Assembly (NCBI RefSeq): GCF_018326005.1
Contig: NZ_AP021903.1
Span: 2,878,501-2,942,500 of the forward strand
From: Pseudomonas sp. Seg1
GTDB taxonomy: Bacteria > Pseudomonadota > Gammaproteobacteria > Pseudomonadales > Pseudomonadaceae
Reading direction: 5' to 3'
Length of the DNA stretch: 64,000 nucleotides
The position numbers and the translations under genes were made by a program. This document shows positions 51,391-59,420 of the stretch, one piece after another. Every line of letters starts with the position of its first letter. Position 1 is the first letter of the stretch. The notes beneath the pieces are model-generated. The model had not been told where the DNA came from and did not search any database. It was given only the letters and a program-made list of their open reading frames with translations.

Positions 51391-52617
51391 ATGCGAGCAA
51401 TGACTTACCACGGCGCCCATGATGTCAGAGTCGAAACCGTGCCGGACCCGATCATCGAAGCCCCGGACGATATCATTCTGCGGGTCACGGCCACGGCCAT
51501 TTGCGGCTCGGACCTGCATCTGTACCGCGGCAAGATTCCCACGGTCGAGCATGGCGATATCTTCGGCCATGAGTTCATGGGCATCGTCGAGGAAACGGGG
51601 TCGGCGGTGACGGCGGTACAGCGTGGCGATCGGGTGGTGATTCCGTTCGTGATCGCCTGTGGTGATTGCTTCTTCTGCCAACTGCAACAGTACGCTGCTT
51701 GCGAAACGACCAACTCGGGCCCGGGCGGGGCGCTGAACAAAAAGGTCATCCCGCCGCCGGCTGCACTGTTCGGTTATAGCCGTTTGTATGGCGGCATTCC
51801 CGGTGGCCAGGCAGAGCTGGTGAGGGTGCCAAAGGCCAATACCGGGCCGTTCAAAGTGCCGGGGACGTTGTCGGACGAGAAAGTGTTGTTCCTCTCCGAC
51901 ATCCTGCCGACCGCGTGGCAAGCCGTGACCAACACCGGTATCGGCCAGGGTTCAAGCATCGCGATCTACGGCGCGGGGCCAGTCGGCTTGCTTAGCGCTG
52001 CCTGCGCGCGAATGCTCGGTGCCGAACGCATCTTCATGGTCGATCACCACGCCTATCGGCTGGAGTATGCGCAGCGCACCTACGGCGTGATCCCGATCAA
52101 CTTCGATGACGACGATGATCCGGCCGACACCATCATTCGCCAGACGCCCGGCAGTCGTGGTGTCGATGCGGTGATCGACGCAGTGGGCTTCGAAGCCAAG
52201 GGCAGTACCACGGAAACCATCATGGCCACGCTGAAAATCGAGGGCGGCAGCGGCAAGGCGTTGCGCCAATGCATTGCGGCGGTGCGCCGGGGCGGGGTGG
52301 TGAGTGTGCCCGGCGTGTATTCCGGACCGATCCACGGTTTCCTGTTTGGCGATGCATTCGATAAAGGCCTGACGTTCAAGATGGGCCAGACCCACGTGCA
52401 GCGCTTCCTGCCCGAACTGCTCGGCCATATCGAGACCGGGCGCTTGCAGCCAGAGGCGATCATCACCCACCGGATGTCTCTGGAACAGGCCGCCGAGGGC
52501 TACAAGATCTTCGACAAGAAAGAGCAAAACTGCCGCAAGGTGATCCTCACGCCGGGCGGCAGTGATGTGCCGTTGGCGGAGACGATTGAGACACCTGCTT
52601 TAGTGCCAGCAACTTGA
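51391..52617 (+). CDS. Zinc-dependent alcohol dehydrogenase-family protein
   Basis: MDR-fold enzyme of 408 aa. Catalytic zinc: [11 protein letters not shown] and [10 protein letters not shown]; structural zinc Cys cluster [15 protein letters not shown] (C-x2-C-x2-C-x7-C); NAD-binding Rossmann motif [24 protein letters not shown]. Size and order match the subfamily near formaldehyde dehydrogenase and threonine dehydrogenase (glutathione-independent type). Substrate unknown. It is downstream of the bd oxidase genes with 104 bases between, and ends before a hairpin. Confidence 0.9.
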   Translation: MRAMTYHGAHDVRVETVPDPIIEAPDDIILRVTATAICGSDLHLYRGKIPTVEHGDIFGHEFMGIVEETGSAVTAVQRGDRVVIPFVIACGDCFFCQLQQYAACETTNSGPGGALNKKVIPPPAALFGYSRLYGGIPGGQAELVRVPKANTGPFKVPGTLSDEKVLFLSDILPTAWQAVTNTGIGQGSSIAIYGAGPVGLLSAACARMLGAERIFMVDHHAYRLEYAQRTYGVIPINFDDDDDPADTIIRQTPGSRGVDAVIDAVGFEAKGSTTETIMATLKIEGGSGKALRQCIAAVRRGGVVSVPGVYSGPIHGFLFGDAFDKGLTFKMGQTHVQRFLPELLGHIETGRLQPEAIITHRMSLEQAAEGYKIFDKKEQNCRKVILTPGGSDVPLAETIETPALVPAT

Positions 52618-52632
52618 TCGGTTGATAGAGCA

Positions 52633-52663
52633 GAAAGTGGAGTGCCCCATGCACTCCACTTTC
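52633..52663. terminator. Bidirectional hairpin between convergent genes
   Basis: A perfect 13-bp stem, GAAAGTGGAGTGC (52633-52645) and GCACTCCACTTTC (52651-52663), loop CCCAT, between the alcohol-dehydrogenase stop and the iron-permease-family stop. The U-run is short, so it is a likely but not certain terminator for both. Confidence 0.7.
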
Positions 52664-52681
52664 AGTCGTTCAGTCTGCGGT

Positions 52682-53047
52682 CTAGTCGACATTGATCTCG
52701 TCGTTTTCCCCGAGGGAGCTGTAATGCGCACGCAGTTTGCGCAGTTCCCGGGTACCCATTTTGTCCAGGCACAGCGTTGCATTCTGTGCGTCGGTGGTGG
52801 CCCGGATCAGCTCATCGATCTTCAGGTGCAAGATATCGTTGTCGCGGTTTTGTGTGTTCTGGATCAGGAACACCATCAGGAACGTGATGATCGTGGTCGA
52901 CGTGTTGATGATCAGTTGCCAGGTGTCGTTGTAGTGAAAGTACGGGCCAGTCAGTGCCCAGATGATGATCAGGACGATCGCGGCGACAAAGGTTTTCGAG
53001 CTGCCGGCCCAATTGGACAGGGCTTGACAGAAAGACGCAAATTTCAT
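52682..53047 (-). CDS. Low-affinity iron permease-family small membrane protein
   Basis: Protein of 121 aa with two membrane helices (FVAAIVLIIIWALTGPYFH; TWQLIINTSTTIITFLMVFLIQNTQNRDNDILHLKIDELI in pieces) and an Asn/Asp-rich conserved loop. The TFLMVFLIQNTQNRD stretch is the family mark (PF04120). Its role in bacteria is unclear: the yeast Fet4 name is inherited, and iron transport by the bacterial members is not shown. It stands alone. Confidence 0.88.
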   Translation of the reverse strand: MKFASFCQALSNWAGSSKTFVAAIVLIIIWALTGPYFHYNDTWQLIINTSTTIITFLMVFLIQNTQNRDNDILHLKIDELIRATTDAQNATLCLDKMGTRELRKLRAHYSSLGENDEINVD

Positions 53048-53128
53048 GAATGGACGAGCTCTTGAGGAAGGTAGGGCATAGACCCCGGCAAACCTTTGAA
53101 ATTCTTTTTTACAATTGCGGAGTGCTCA

Positions 53129-53563
53129 ATGAGTAAAACGATCACCGCGCAGGACCTGCATATCCACTTCGGCCACGGCGATGAGACGCCGCTGTTCAAA
53201 TGGTTGATCGCCAGTTTTCTGATGGGCAAACGCATCCAGGCCGACATTGCGGCACAGGCCTATCGAGTGATCGTGGAAAAACGGCAGCGTGATACGCCGC
53301 GCAAGTTGGCCAATTGCAGCTATCGGGAACTGGTGGCGATGCTCGGCGAGGCACATTACGTGCGTTACGACGAAACCACAGCAAAGCGGCTTTTGGCGTT
53401 GGCTCACAAGCTCAATGATGAATACGCGGGGAAGGTCGGCAATATCGTTGCCGCAAGTGCCGATCGCCAGGCGTTCGAGCAACGCCTGGCGGAATTTGAC
53501 GGGATCGGCCCGAAGACCGTCGAGATTTTCATGCGTGAAGCCGGCGCGCTGCTGTTCCCTTAA
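53129..53563 (+). CDS. HhH-containing DNA-glycosylase-like protein
   Basis: Protein of 144 aa with a helix-hairpin-helix at the C-terminus (LAEFDGIGPKTVEIFMREAGALLFP) and an N-terminal helical bundle (LHIHFGHGDETPLFKWLIASFLMGKRIQADIA). Length and form resemble proteins annotated as DNA methylase or endonuclease-III-like, but the catalytic Asp after HhH and the iron-sulfur cluster of Nth are absent. A DNA-binding role is likely, catalysis uncertain. GGAG precedes the start by 8 bases. Confidence 0.75.
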   Translation: MSKTITAQDLHIHFGHGDETPLFKWLIASFLMGKRIQADIAAQAYRVIVEKRQRDTPRKLANCSYRELVAMLGEAHYVRYDETTAKRLLALAHKLNDEYAGKVGNIVAASADRQAFEQRLAEFDGIGPKTVEIFMREAGALLFP

Positions 53564-53775
53564 CGACCCGGATGCGACGCCGTATTCTGGCTGATGTGTT
53601 TAGGCCCGGCGATTGCCCAGGCGATCAGTCCGAACAGCGGCACAAACACGATCAGCACAATCCATACCCCCTTGTTACTCGATTTGCCCTCGCTTTTACG
53701 CACCCGATTGATGGCCCACAGTTCAATAAGCAGAAGAACTGCCGCCAGTACGATCCACATGGTTTCGATTTGCAT
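53560..53775 (-). CDS. PLDc_N-domain small membrane protein
   Basis: Protein of 71 residues with two hydrophobic helices (MQIETMWIVLAAVLLLIELWAI; GVWIVLIVFVPLFGLIAWAIAGPKH). The end FGLIAWAIAGPKH is the mark of the PLD-nuclease N-terminal domain family. It overlaps the stop of the HhH gene tail to tail by 4 bases. Function unknown. Confidence 0.8.
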   Translation of the reverse strand: MQIETMWIVLAAVLLLIELWAINRVRKSEGKSSNKGVWIVLIVFVPLFGLIAWAIAGPKHISQNTASHPGR

Positions 53776-53827
53776 TGGCTACCTCCTGATGGTGTTTGTT
53801 AGGTGGCGTGTGGTGCGGCGGGTTCAT

Positions 53828-53981
53828 TTAATTTTCGTTGAGTGCCTTGAGTTGCCGGGCCAGATGCAGGGCGACCGCACCGCTGTTGACCGTCGGCTGT
53901 AAATGGGTGAAGGGAATGTCGATCATGCGGTTCTTGCGCACGGCACGCAGGCGCGATAACACCGGGTCGTTGAGCGTTTGA
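53828..53981 (-). pseudogene. 3' remnant of a periplasmic siderophore/heme-type binding-protein gene
   Basis: Minus-strand reading LNDPVLSRLRAVRKNRMIDI then PFTHLQPTVNSGAVALHLAR and a stop at 53828-53830. This is the usual C-terminus of iron-siderophore ABC binding proteins (BtuF/FecB type: LxDPVLxRLxAVRxxRVYxxPF...VExLA). A stop codon just upstream ends the frame, and the rest of the gene is replaced by the region leading into the saccharopine-dehydrogenase-like gene, so it is a relic of about 50 codons. Confidence 0.65.
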
Positions 53982-54085
53982 TGTCATGGCATTGGCTTGC
54001 CGGCGCCGGGCCCGATATCCTTCACGCTCCGTGTGCGGATGTGCGCAATCGGGAAAAACAGCAGCCGGTCAGTAGGGAAGTGGAA

Positions 54086-55213
54086 ATGTCGTTCAGGGTG
54101 ATGGTCGTCGGTGGCTACGGTAATTTCGGCAGCATTGTTTGCCGGCATCTGGCGGTCATGCCGGGTGTGGAGCTGGTGCTCTCCGGGCGCAATCCGGACA
54201 AGTTGCAAGGCAAGCTCGATGAGCTGAACAGCCAGTCGGGGGCTGTCGCCGAAGGTTGGTGCGGCGATGCCATGGGCCTCGAGTTCAGCGCCGCGCTGCG
54301 TTTGCTCAATATCCACCTGGTGGTCCATACCGGTGGCCCGTTTCAAGGGCAATCCTATGCGGTTGCCGAGAGTTGCATCGCCGCCTCGGTGAATTACTGC
54401 GACCTGGCTGACTGCCGAACCTTCGTCAATGGCGTGGGCCTGCTCGATGAGCGGGCGAAAGCCGCAGGTGTGGCGATCCTCAGTGGCTGCAGTTCGGTGC
54501 CAACGCTGTCTTCGGCGATCATTGATCAGCAACGTCATCGCTTCTCCCGTATCGGCGTCATCGAGCACGGCATTTCCTCCTCGGCGAAGATGCCGGGGCT
54601 GTCGACCATCGAAGGCGTGCTGGCCTACGCCGGCAAACCGATCCGGCAACTGAAGAATGGCCAGGTGCAGGAAGTGTCGGGCTGGCTGGACCTGACCTTG
54701 CGCAAGATGCCGCAACTGGGCACCCGGTTGCTGGCCAACGTCGACGTGCCGGACATGGATATCTTTGCCGGTCGTTATGGCGCACACACCCTCAGTTTCA
54801 AGGCTGGCGCCGGACTGAAGCTCGGCGGTATTGCCAATGGTCTGCTGGCGCAGGCATTGAAAGTCGGGCTGGTGCGCGACCATGCCGTCTGGGCGGCACG
54901 CCTGCATCGACTGGGCACCCGGTTCGAACGCTTCGGCGATGGCAAGAGTGCGATGTACATCGATGTTCAGGGCGTGGGCGTTGACGGCAAACCGCTGTCG
55001 ATGACCGCGCAACTCACCGCCCTGAATGACAGGGGGCCGGAAATCCCAAGCTGCGCCGCTGTGGCGCTGGCGGCAAAAATGGCTCAGGGCTACGTGCCGT
55101 CACCCGGTGCCCGGCCATGTGTAGGGGAAATCAGCGTCGACGAATACCTTGCGGCGATCAACGATCCGGCCAACCTGAGCCTGTCCGTGCAATTTTCTGA
55201 CGGGCAGCGCTGA
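54086..55213 (+). CDS. Saccharopine-dehydrogenase-family NAD(P)-binding protein
   Basis: Protein of 375 aa with an N-terminal Rossmann fold VMVVGGYGNFGSIVCRHLA (binding NAD(P)) and the family's VVHTGGPFQGQSYAVAESCIAASVNYCDLADCRTFV block. It belongs to the saccharopine_dh_NADP family; most members have unknown substrates. AGGGAAGTGGAA precedes the ATG at 54086, which is preferred to a 36-codon longer reading that runs into relic DNA. No operon partner. Confidence 0.88.
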   Translation: MSFRVMVVGGYGNFGSIVCRHLAVMPGVELVLSGRNPDKLQGKLDELNSQSGAVAEGWCGDAMGLEFSAALRLLNIHLVVHTGGPFQGQSYAVAESCIAASVNYCDLADCRTFVNGVGLLDERAKAAGVAILSGCSSVPTLSSAIIDQQRHRFSRIGVIEHGISSSAKMPGLSTIEGVLAYAGKPIRQLKNGQVQEVSGWLDLTLRKMPQLGTRLLANVDVPDMDIFAGRYGAHTLSFKAGAGLKLGGIANGLLAQALKVGLVRDHAVWAARLHRLGTRFERFGDGKSAMYIDVQGVGVDGKPLSMTAQLTALNDRGPEIPSCAAVALAAKMAQGYVPSPGARPCVGEISVDEYLAAINDPANLSLSVQFSDGQR

Positions 55214-55292
55214 ACAGACACTATCTGGCTGCTGACCTCGCTGGTCAGCTGTCGGAGTCAGCGGCAGACGGCGCCGCCATTTTCAGAAAGCG

Positions 55293-55721
55293 CTATTCGT
55301 GGTCAGGATTGGGCAACAGACAGGTATCGTATTTGCCGAACAGTCGATAACGATTCAGCGCAACGCGGTCATAGCCCCAGTCGCGCAGCACGCGTGGAAA
55401 GATGCGCAGCAGTCGCAAAGGCTGCCAGCGGCCGGGCAACTGCTTGATGACTTCGAAAAAGGCATCCGAGCGTTCCCAGTAATGCCGGTCACGAATCACC
55501 GCCATGGTGTCGAACTGATCCAGCGGCAACCCCGCCCACGCGAGCAGCGCCTGTCCCTCGGGCGACTGCACCGCCGCCAGGCGCACACGCCGCTGATGAT
55601 CATGCCGAATCAGGAACCGCGCCCAGCCATTGCACAGTTTGCACACACCGTCGAACAGCACCACCGTTTCGCCGGGCTTGAGCAATGGCGCGGGGGTAGG
55701 GCGGGGTTGCGCGGTTGGCAT
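55293..55721 (-). CDS. DCC-family thiol-disulfide oxidoreductase-like protein (DUF393)
   Basis: Protein of 142 aa. The N-terminal VVLFDGVCKLCNGWARFLIRHDH gives the DxxCxxC motif of the family. No signal peptide. A redox role on cytoplasmic disulfides is assumed from the motif, but substrate and partner are not known. The start at 55721 is preferred to a 60-codon longer reading that is not conserved-looking. Confidence 0.85.
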   Translation of the reverse strand: MPTAQPRPTPAPLLKPGETVVLFDGVCKLCNGWARFLIRHDHQRRVRLAAVQSPEGQALLAWAGLPLDQFDTMAVIRDRHYWERSDAFFEVIKQLPGRWQPLRLLRIFPRVLRDWGYDRVALNRYRLFGKYDTCLLPNPDHE

Positions 55722-55996
55722 GGTGGAAGTCCATTGGGTTGGGGTGAATGGATCATAACCGTGGGGATGATTGGCGTCTGCTTCCAGGAATACCCGGCTT
55801 ATCTGCGGACAATGCAGAGCGTTTATGTGTCGATACGACTGGGTGTTTTGGAGGCTACCGGGTAGTGGCTTCTGAAGGCATTTCTGCTGGTCCTGGCACA
55901 CAAGCGCCGCCGTTTATTGAACAGCGGCGTTTGTTTTGAGTCATTGCCTGAGCGGGTACCCGGCACCGAGTTTGACCAGGAGTAACGCCATCACTT

Positions 55997-57523
55997 TTAC
56001 GGTGAAACTGCGGCTACTGTTTCGCGGAAAGCACCGCCATTGATACTTTCAAAGAAAGAGGCTACCCAGCGTTGTGATGCCGGCTCCCACTCGAGCAAGT
56101 TGTATGAAACAGGTGAGCCCTCAGCCCCTAGCGAACTGCCACAGCCGATCGCCGTCAAACGAGCGCTGTGTGAGTCGCGCTTAACCTCGCGCTCAACGTA
56201 CCGCGCTTTATGTTTGTGGCCATGGAGAATGGTTTTTACATTCCAGTCCATGCACCAATGGTGCAGATCCTCAGCGTTAGTCAGCACAAGGAATGCTTCA
56301 TCTCCGAAACCAAACGCCTTGAGTGCTTTCTGAACCAGAGTCTCGGCCTGCACTTCAAACGAAAACGGATGGTGATGAACCAAAGCAATGGGCAGATATT
56401 CTTTCAATTCCGGCCGCGAGGCTGTCAACGTGCGGTACTCGCCTCCCAACTGTCGAAATTGGGATTTGGTAATTCGACCCCGTGCGAAGGATCCTTTTTC
56501 TGAGGAGTTAAAGCAGATGAATATCATCTTGCATTGATCATCAACGACGATTTTCTGTGACCCGATCATCGCCACATGTTTGTAGTTTTCGCCGAAAACA
56601 CCAATCATTCGTTGATCATGGTTTCCGGGGATTACGATGGGTTCGCGGCCCCCGGAAAGCCTCGTGATGTTTTGTTTGAAGTTTCCAAATAGCGTTGCAT
56701 AGTTTTTATTTGGCGTATCAAACAAGTCACCAGTGATAACCACTCGGTCCACACGTTGGACGATTTCACTTAGCTCGGAATCAAGGATCGCCTGATTCTC
56801 TATCGCTTCTTCCGTACCAAAATGGAGGTCACTCAAGTGAAGTATGCGACGGTAGTTCCGCCCTCGCGGTGTAGACCATTCTCGAAGAGTATTATCAAAG
56901 TCTGAGGGCGTCCCAGGTCGCCGTGATCTTGCTCCGTACCGTGCGTCCCTTAGTGCATGAAGGATTTCGTCTAGATCTTCCAGTTTTACAAATGCGCTCG
57001 CGCCTGATTGTGTCCAAAACAAGAATCCCGGCCAGTCGGGTGCCGCGTGGAGCGCTTTGGAAAAGGCAGGCAGAGGATCAAGCACCTCGAAATTGCGCTC
57101 GGATATGTTGCTCTCTGGAATGAGCACGAGTAGTTGTCCACGCATCTGCTCACTTGCCAGTTCCCGCGCTGCAATCTTAAGCGCGGGGCCTGAGCCTACC
57201 GCCAACGCATAAAGCGGGAAGGAAGAGAATTCTTCTCTAAGGCCCTCTAGCACCCGCCCCAACGTCGACGGAGGAACGATGGTTTGTTCACGAACCGACG
57301 CGGGACTTTCGTGCAATCTCCTTGCTGCCTCACGTGCGACATTCGCGATGTCATCTAGCCAGAATGCGTTACCGCGCTCCGAGATCAAGTAGCGATTGAC
57401 CTGGTACGAGAGGGCTTCAAGAAACTCGTTGAGGTGCTGCCTGACCACTCGGGGCGGCGAGTCCGCGCGTGACGTGATGTACGTCATGATATTCGCGTGT
57501 TCGAGTTTGAAAATCGCTCCCAT
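55997..57523 (-). CDS. Metallophosphoesterase with an unrecognised N-terminal half
   Basis: Protein of 508 aa in an AT-richer block without neighbours on its strand. The C-terminal half (about 225-505) is a calcineurin-like phosphoesterase with all motifs: DLH (Asp232/His234), GDLFD (Asp266), GNHD (300-303), VHHHPF and HGHKHK. The N-terminal 220 residues (MGAIFKLEHANIMTYITSRA...) contain a helical region and an alpha/beta part (YALAVGSGPALKIAARELA, LLVLIPESNISERNF) that I do not recognise. AAGGAG precedes the ATG at 57523 by 6 bases. Orphan genes of this kind sometimes act in phage defence or nucleotide signalling; there is no evidence here beyond the setting. Confidence 0.8.
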   Translation of the reverse strand: MGAIFKLEHANIMTYITSRADSPPRVVRQHLNEFLEALSYQVNRYLISERGNAFWLDDIANVAREAARRLHESPASVREQTIVPPSTLGRVLEGLREEFSSFPLYALAVGSGPALKIAARELASEQMRGQLLVLIPESNISERNFEVLDPLPAFSKALHAAPDWPGFLFWTQSGASAFVKLEDLDEILHALRDARYGARSRRPGTPSDFDNTLREWSTPRGRNYRRILHLSDLHFGTEEAIENQAILDSELSEIVQRVDRVVITGDLFDTPNKNYATLFGNFKQNITRLSGGREPIVIPGNHDQRMIGVFGENYKHVAMIGSQKIVVDDQCKMIFICFNSSEKGSFARGRITKSQFRQLGGEYRTLTASRPELKEYLPIALVHHHPFSFEVQAETLVQKALKAFGFGDEAFLVLTNAEDLHHWCMDWNVKTILHGHKHKARYVEREVKRDSHSARLTAIGCGSSLGAEGSPVSYNLLEWEPASQRWVASFFESINGGAFRETVAAVSP

Positions 57524-58214
57524 TGCTTTCTCCTTGGCGTCGTTCGGGTGCCGCTGTGCTTGGGTTATGGTGGCTTGAGTCAAGTTAAGGTAAGGCGCTT
57601 TTCCCTGCGTCAGATCGCTATTGCAGGGGCGTTATGGCGATCCCCTATTACTGGACAAAGGAAAAATAAATAATTGAAAAAACACTGATTACGCCGCCTG
57701 ATATCGGCGTCGAAACGATTTCTTGTACGAGATGATCGTTTTTGTCTGCGATCACTGAAGTACTGCCTTGTGGTTTCAGGACGCCTGGCTATCTGGGGGC
57801 GACAGCAGTATCGAATTACGCTCGGCCGATTGCGCGTGCCGTGGTTTTTTTACTCATGCATAAGTTCCTTTTGTGCTGAGTCTCGTATCGGAATCGCGAT
57901 ATAGAGCGAGGGTGAAAAGAGGTGTGCTCTAACCACACCCGCTAGTTGAAGCAGCGTGATCATAGACTGCTTTTGGCCGTAAGTCGCCAGTAGCCAATAG
58001 AGCTAATCGCCCCGTTAGGTGGAGTCCATTAGCTGGAATTCAGCCACGCCGGCTGCTCCACCCGTTTCCGGTCGACAGATCAACACTGATATTGCGGTTT
58101 TGCGGAATCATTGACTGCATCAATAACAACCATTAACGCAATCAGGTTCTCATATCAGCACCTCGGCGTAAGATCGGCTCCATTCCCAACCACTGCACAT
58201 CGGAGCACATCAAC
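57524..58214. other. Gene-free region with an intergenic repeat
   Basis: About 690 bases between divergent genes with no open frame I can support. It contains a copy of the TTTNGGCC repeat (57965-57992, GACTGCTTTTGGCCGTAAG), an AT-rich stretch (GGAAAAATAAATAATTG) near 57660 and a small palindrome GCCG-cctgatat-CGGC. No tRNA or terminator seen; the promoter of the small secreted protein should be near the right end. Confidence 0.4.
57965..57992. repeat. Short intergenic repeat (TTTNGGCC family), copy e
   Basis: GACTGCTTTTGGCCGTAAG matches the cores of the copies at 27516 and 35577 closely. Confidence 0.5.
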
Positions 58215-58481
58215 ATGAAACGCCAAACACTCCTCGGCATTGCCTTCTCACTCTTCGCCCTGAACGCGGTTGCCGCAGCCACCCAGACTGATCCACTGTT
58301 CAGCGACGCGGTTGCCGCAGCCACCCAGACTGATCCGCTGTTCAGCGACGCGGTCGCCGCCGCAACTCAAACCGATCTGCTGTTCAGTGATGCCGTCGCT
58401 GCCGATGGTTCGGATCGCCTCAAAGGTAATCTGGTTGCCGAAGGTGGTGCAGACCGTCTGCTCGAACGCCGTGCCGCGTGA
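58215..58481 (+). CDS. Small secreted repeat protein
   Basis: Exported protein of 88 residues. A Sec signal peptide (MKRQTLLGIAFSLFALNAVAA) precedes three tandem copies of a 14-residue unit (AVAAATQTDPLFSD and variants) and a tail GSDRLKGNLVAEGGADRLLERR. The DNA unit is 42 bases. The tail resembles the VAEGGADR segments of Pseudomonas proteins sometimes named phage infection protein, as I recall; that name has no functional proof. It has its own strong terminator and so is a monocistronic gene. Repeat number may vary between strains. Confidence 0.78.
   Translation: MKRQTLLGIAFSLFALNAVAAATQTDPLFSDAVAAATQTDPLFSDAVAAATQTDLLFSDAVAADGSDRLKGNLVAEGGADRLLERRAA
58266..58391 (+). repeat. Three tandem 42-bp units in a secreted-protein gene
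   Basis: Units at 58266-58307, 58308-58349 and 58350-58391. Units 1 and 2 differ at one base (CCACTG/CCGCTG), unit 3 is more diverged (Leu for Pro), which suggests a recent duplication of unit 1 or 2. All units are in frame. Confidence 0.9.
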
Positions 58482-58512
58482 ATGCAGGGTTTGACCGCAG
58501 TACTCGACAAGA

Positions 58513-58542
58513 GCCCGGCCTCATCAGCCGGGCTTTTTTTTG
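58513..58542 (+). terminator. Rho-independent terminator after the repeat protein
   Basis: Stem GCCCGGC (58513-58519) and GCCGGGC (58527-58533) followed by a run of eight T. Confidence 0.9.
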
Positions 58543-58637
58543 CCTCGAACATCTGGAAACAACCTGTTGATTGCCAATCTGTAAATCGCCTGTTTGCATG
58601 CCCGTCCACATAAGCATGAAGGTCAAGGAGACGGTCA

Positions 58638-59357
58638 GTGAAAACCATGGTGGTTGGCGCAAGCAAAGGGTTGGGCAAAGCCTTTATCGATGGACTGGGT
58701 GAGCAGGGCGATACGTTGATTGGTGTTTCGCGTAGCCGTCCCGAAACGCTGCCCTCCAGGCCCGGGATCGAGGTGCGGTGGATAGAGGCCGATCTGGCTG
58801 AACCCATGAAAGCTGTGTCGGTGATTGAGCGAGCGGTTGCCGAAGGCGGGCTGGATACGCTGATCTACAACCTGGGCATCTGGGAGGACTTGGCTTTCGA
58901 CCCCGCGTACGACTTCCTGGCTGATCACGACGATCAGGTGCAGGCGATCGTCAACTGCAACATTACGTCGACCATTGTGTTGATAAAACGCTTGCTGCCG
59001 GTGCTGCTGAAAAGCGCAAACCCAAGAATCATTCTGACCGGCTCGACTTCTGGCTTGGCGCAAAGTGGACGACCCGAAGTCACTTTCGGCGCTTCCAAGT
59101 TCGCACTACGGGGCATTGCCGATGCATTACGCGAAGGCTACAGGCAGCAACGCCTGGGCGTGACCTGTCTGAACCTCGGCTACCTGAATACCGACGATCC
59201 CCTCAGCACGCCCAGAGTGCTTGCCGAACAGCGCGGCGAGGGCAAGGTCATTCCCGTTCACGACGTCGTGCAGGTGGTGCGGATGATCTTGAGTCTGTCC
59301 TCGGCAAGCTTCGTCAAGGACCTGACCTTGCCGGCGATATTTGATGAGCGCTTCTGA
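58638..59357 (+). CDS. SDR-family oxidoreductase with Phe in place of catalytic Tyr
   Basis: Short-chain dehydrogenase fold, 239 aa. The cofactor loop is VVGASKGLGKAF, close to the N-terminus. The catalytic region reads IILTGSTSG then EVTFGASKFALRG: Ser and Lys154 are present but Tyr at residue 150 is Phe (codon TTC). Either it no longer reduces a substrate or uses another acid. AAGGAGACGGTCA precedes the GTG start. No operon neighbour; substrate unknown. Not the same as the SDR-like relic at 33.7 kb. Confidence 0.85.
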   Translation: MKTMVVGASKGLGKAFIDGLGEQGDTLIGVSRSRPETLPSRPGIEVRWIEADLAEPMKAVSVIERAVAEGGLDTLIYNLGIWEDLAFDPAYDFLADHDDQVQAIVNCNITSTIVLIKRLLPVLLKSANPRIILTGSTSGLAQSGRPEVTFGASKFALRGIADALREGYRQQRLGVTCLNLGYLNTDDPLSTPRVLAEQRGEGKVIPVHDVVQVVRMILSLSSASFVKDLTLPAIFDERF

Positions 59358-59420
59358 GACCAGGGTTTAGCCGCGCGGTTATGTTGGCCGGCGTCTCACC
59401 GATTGTCGGCAGCGACCTAA

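Noticed and set aside
53984..55012. Minus-strand 342-codon frame
   Set aside because: Shadow of the saccharopine-dehydrogenase-like gene.
58266..58391. The tandem repeats considered as a CRISPR array
   Set aside because: Units are contiguous, in frame, without spacers, and inside a coding gene.
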